In this document: positions 5,397 through 5,518 of the stretch, piece after piece
Layout: every line of letters starts with the position of its first letter
How positions within the stretch are numbered: position 1 is the first letter of the stretch
Assembly: GCA_013298485.1 (NCBI GenBank)
Contig: JAAFHS010000207.1
Location: forward strand, 1-5,518
Origin: Rhodobacterales bacterium
GTDB lineage: Bacteria > Pseudomonadota > Alphaproteobacteria > Rhodobacterales > Rhodobacteraceae
Direction of reading: 5' to 3'
Length of the DNA: 5,518 nt
Notes under the pieces: generated by a model
The model's database searches: none
What the model was told of the DNA's origin: nothing
What the model saw: the letters and a program-made list of their open reading frames with translations, nothing else
Position numbers and translations under genes: made by a program

Positions 5397-5518
5397 GCCC
5401 CACCTCGCGCAGCACAAAATCCGCAATCGGACCCGTGTCATTCAGATCGAGCACCGGCACCGTCACCGCGACATCAGCATCCGTCGCCACCGCCCGCACG
5501 GTCGGATCGCCCGGCTGG
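5389..5518 (-). CDS. mobB: MobB, molybdopterin-guanine dinucleotide biosynthesis adapter, C-terminal end
   Basis: The minus strand enters the window inside a frame (first full codon at 5517) of 42 residues ending at TGA 5389-5391. The sequence PTVRAVATDADVAVTVPVLDLNDTGPIADFVLREVGL matches the conserved C-terminus of MobB: a DPTIRAVA-type strand, then a DLxDTxxIADFIL helix. MobB is a P-loop GTP-binding protein that assists MobA in attaching GMP to molybdopterin for bis-MGD enzymes. The P-loop lies outside the window, so only the tail supports the call. It is the upstream partner of the overlapping RNase H-fold gene, which begins 8 bases before the mobB stop codon ends. Confidence 0.75.
   Translation of the reverse strand, partial: QPGDPTVRAVATDADVAVTVPVLDLNDTGPIADFVLREVGLV

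Overview
The window is GC-rich, with short gene spacing, overlapping start and stop codons, and alphaproteobacterial protein signatures. The MobB tail, the Rhodobacteraceae-type RHS core and the conserved C-terminus of the first gene all point to a member of the Rhodobacteraceae (roseobacter group). This assignment rests on family resemblance, not on a marker gene.

Layout. (1) 3-461 (+): the C-terminal 152 residues of a conserved protein of unknown function. (2) 462-783: a gene-free stretch packed with consecutive hairpins. (3) 784-1395 (-): a class I SAM-dependent methyltransferase, convergent with gene 1. (4) 1608-3489 (+): an accessory insertion. It starts with an RHS reading frame that has lost its 5' part, continues through an intact RHS-associated core ending in a DPTG motif, and then switches to an AT-richer toxin-like C-terminal domain with HEIGH and ENRYR motifs (M91/NleD-like zinc metallopeptidase). 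A small gene for an exported protein overlaps the toxin 3' end by 59 bases and is the likely immunity gene. (5) 3490-3987: no intact gene. It contains a frame-broken second copy of the RHS segment found at the 5' edge of the cassette, so the toxin/immunity pair is bracketed by two direct RHS remnants. (6) 3988-5518 (-): a tightly overlapping housekeeping operon, transcribed mobB (3' end only), then an RNase H-fold (DUF429-like) protein, then a GNAT acetyltransferase, closed by a short hairpin terminator.

The main biological interest is the orphan RHS tip: a polymorphic toxin C-terminus with its probable immunity gene, detached from a full-length RHS shell and flanked by homologous RHS scraps. 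This is the arrangement expected of a displaced or silent module that could recombine with a full-length rhs gene elsewhere. The immunity candidate carries its own signal peptide, which suggests that protection is needed outside the cytoplasm.
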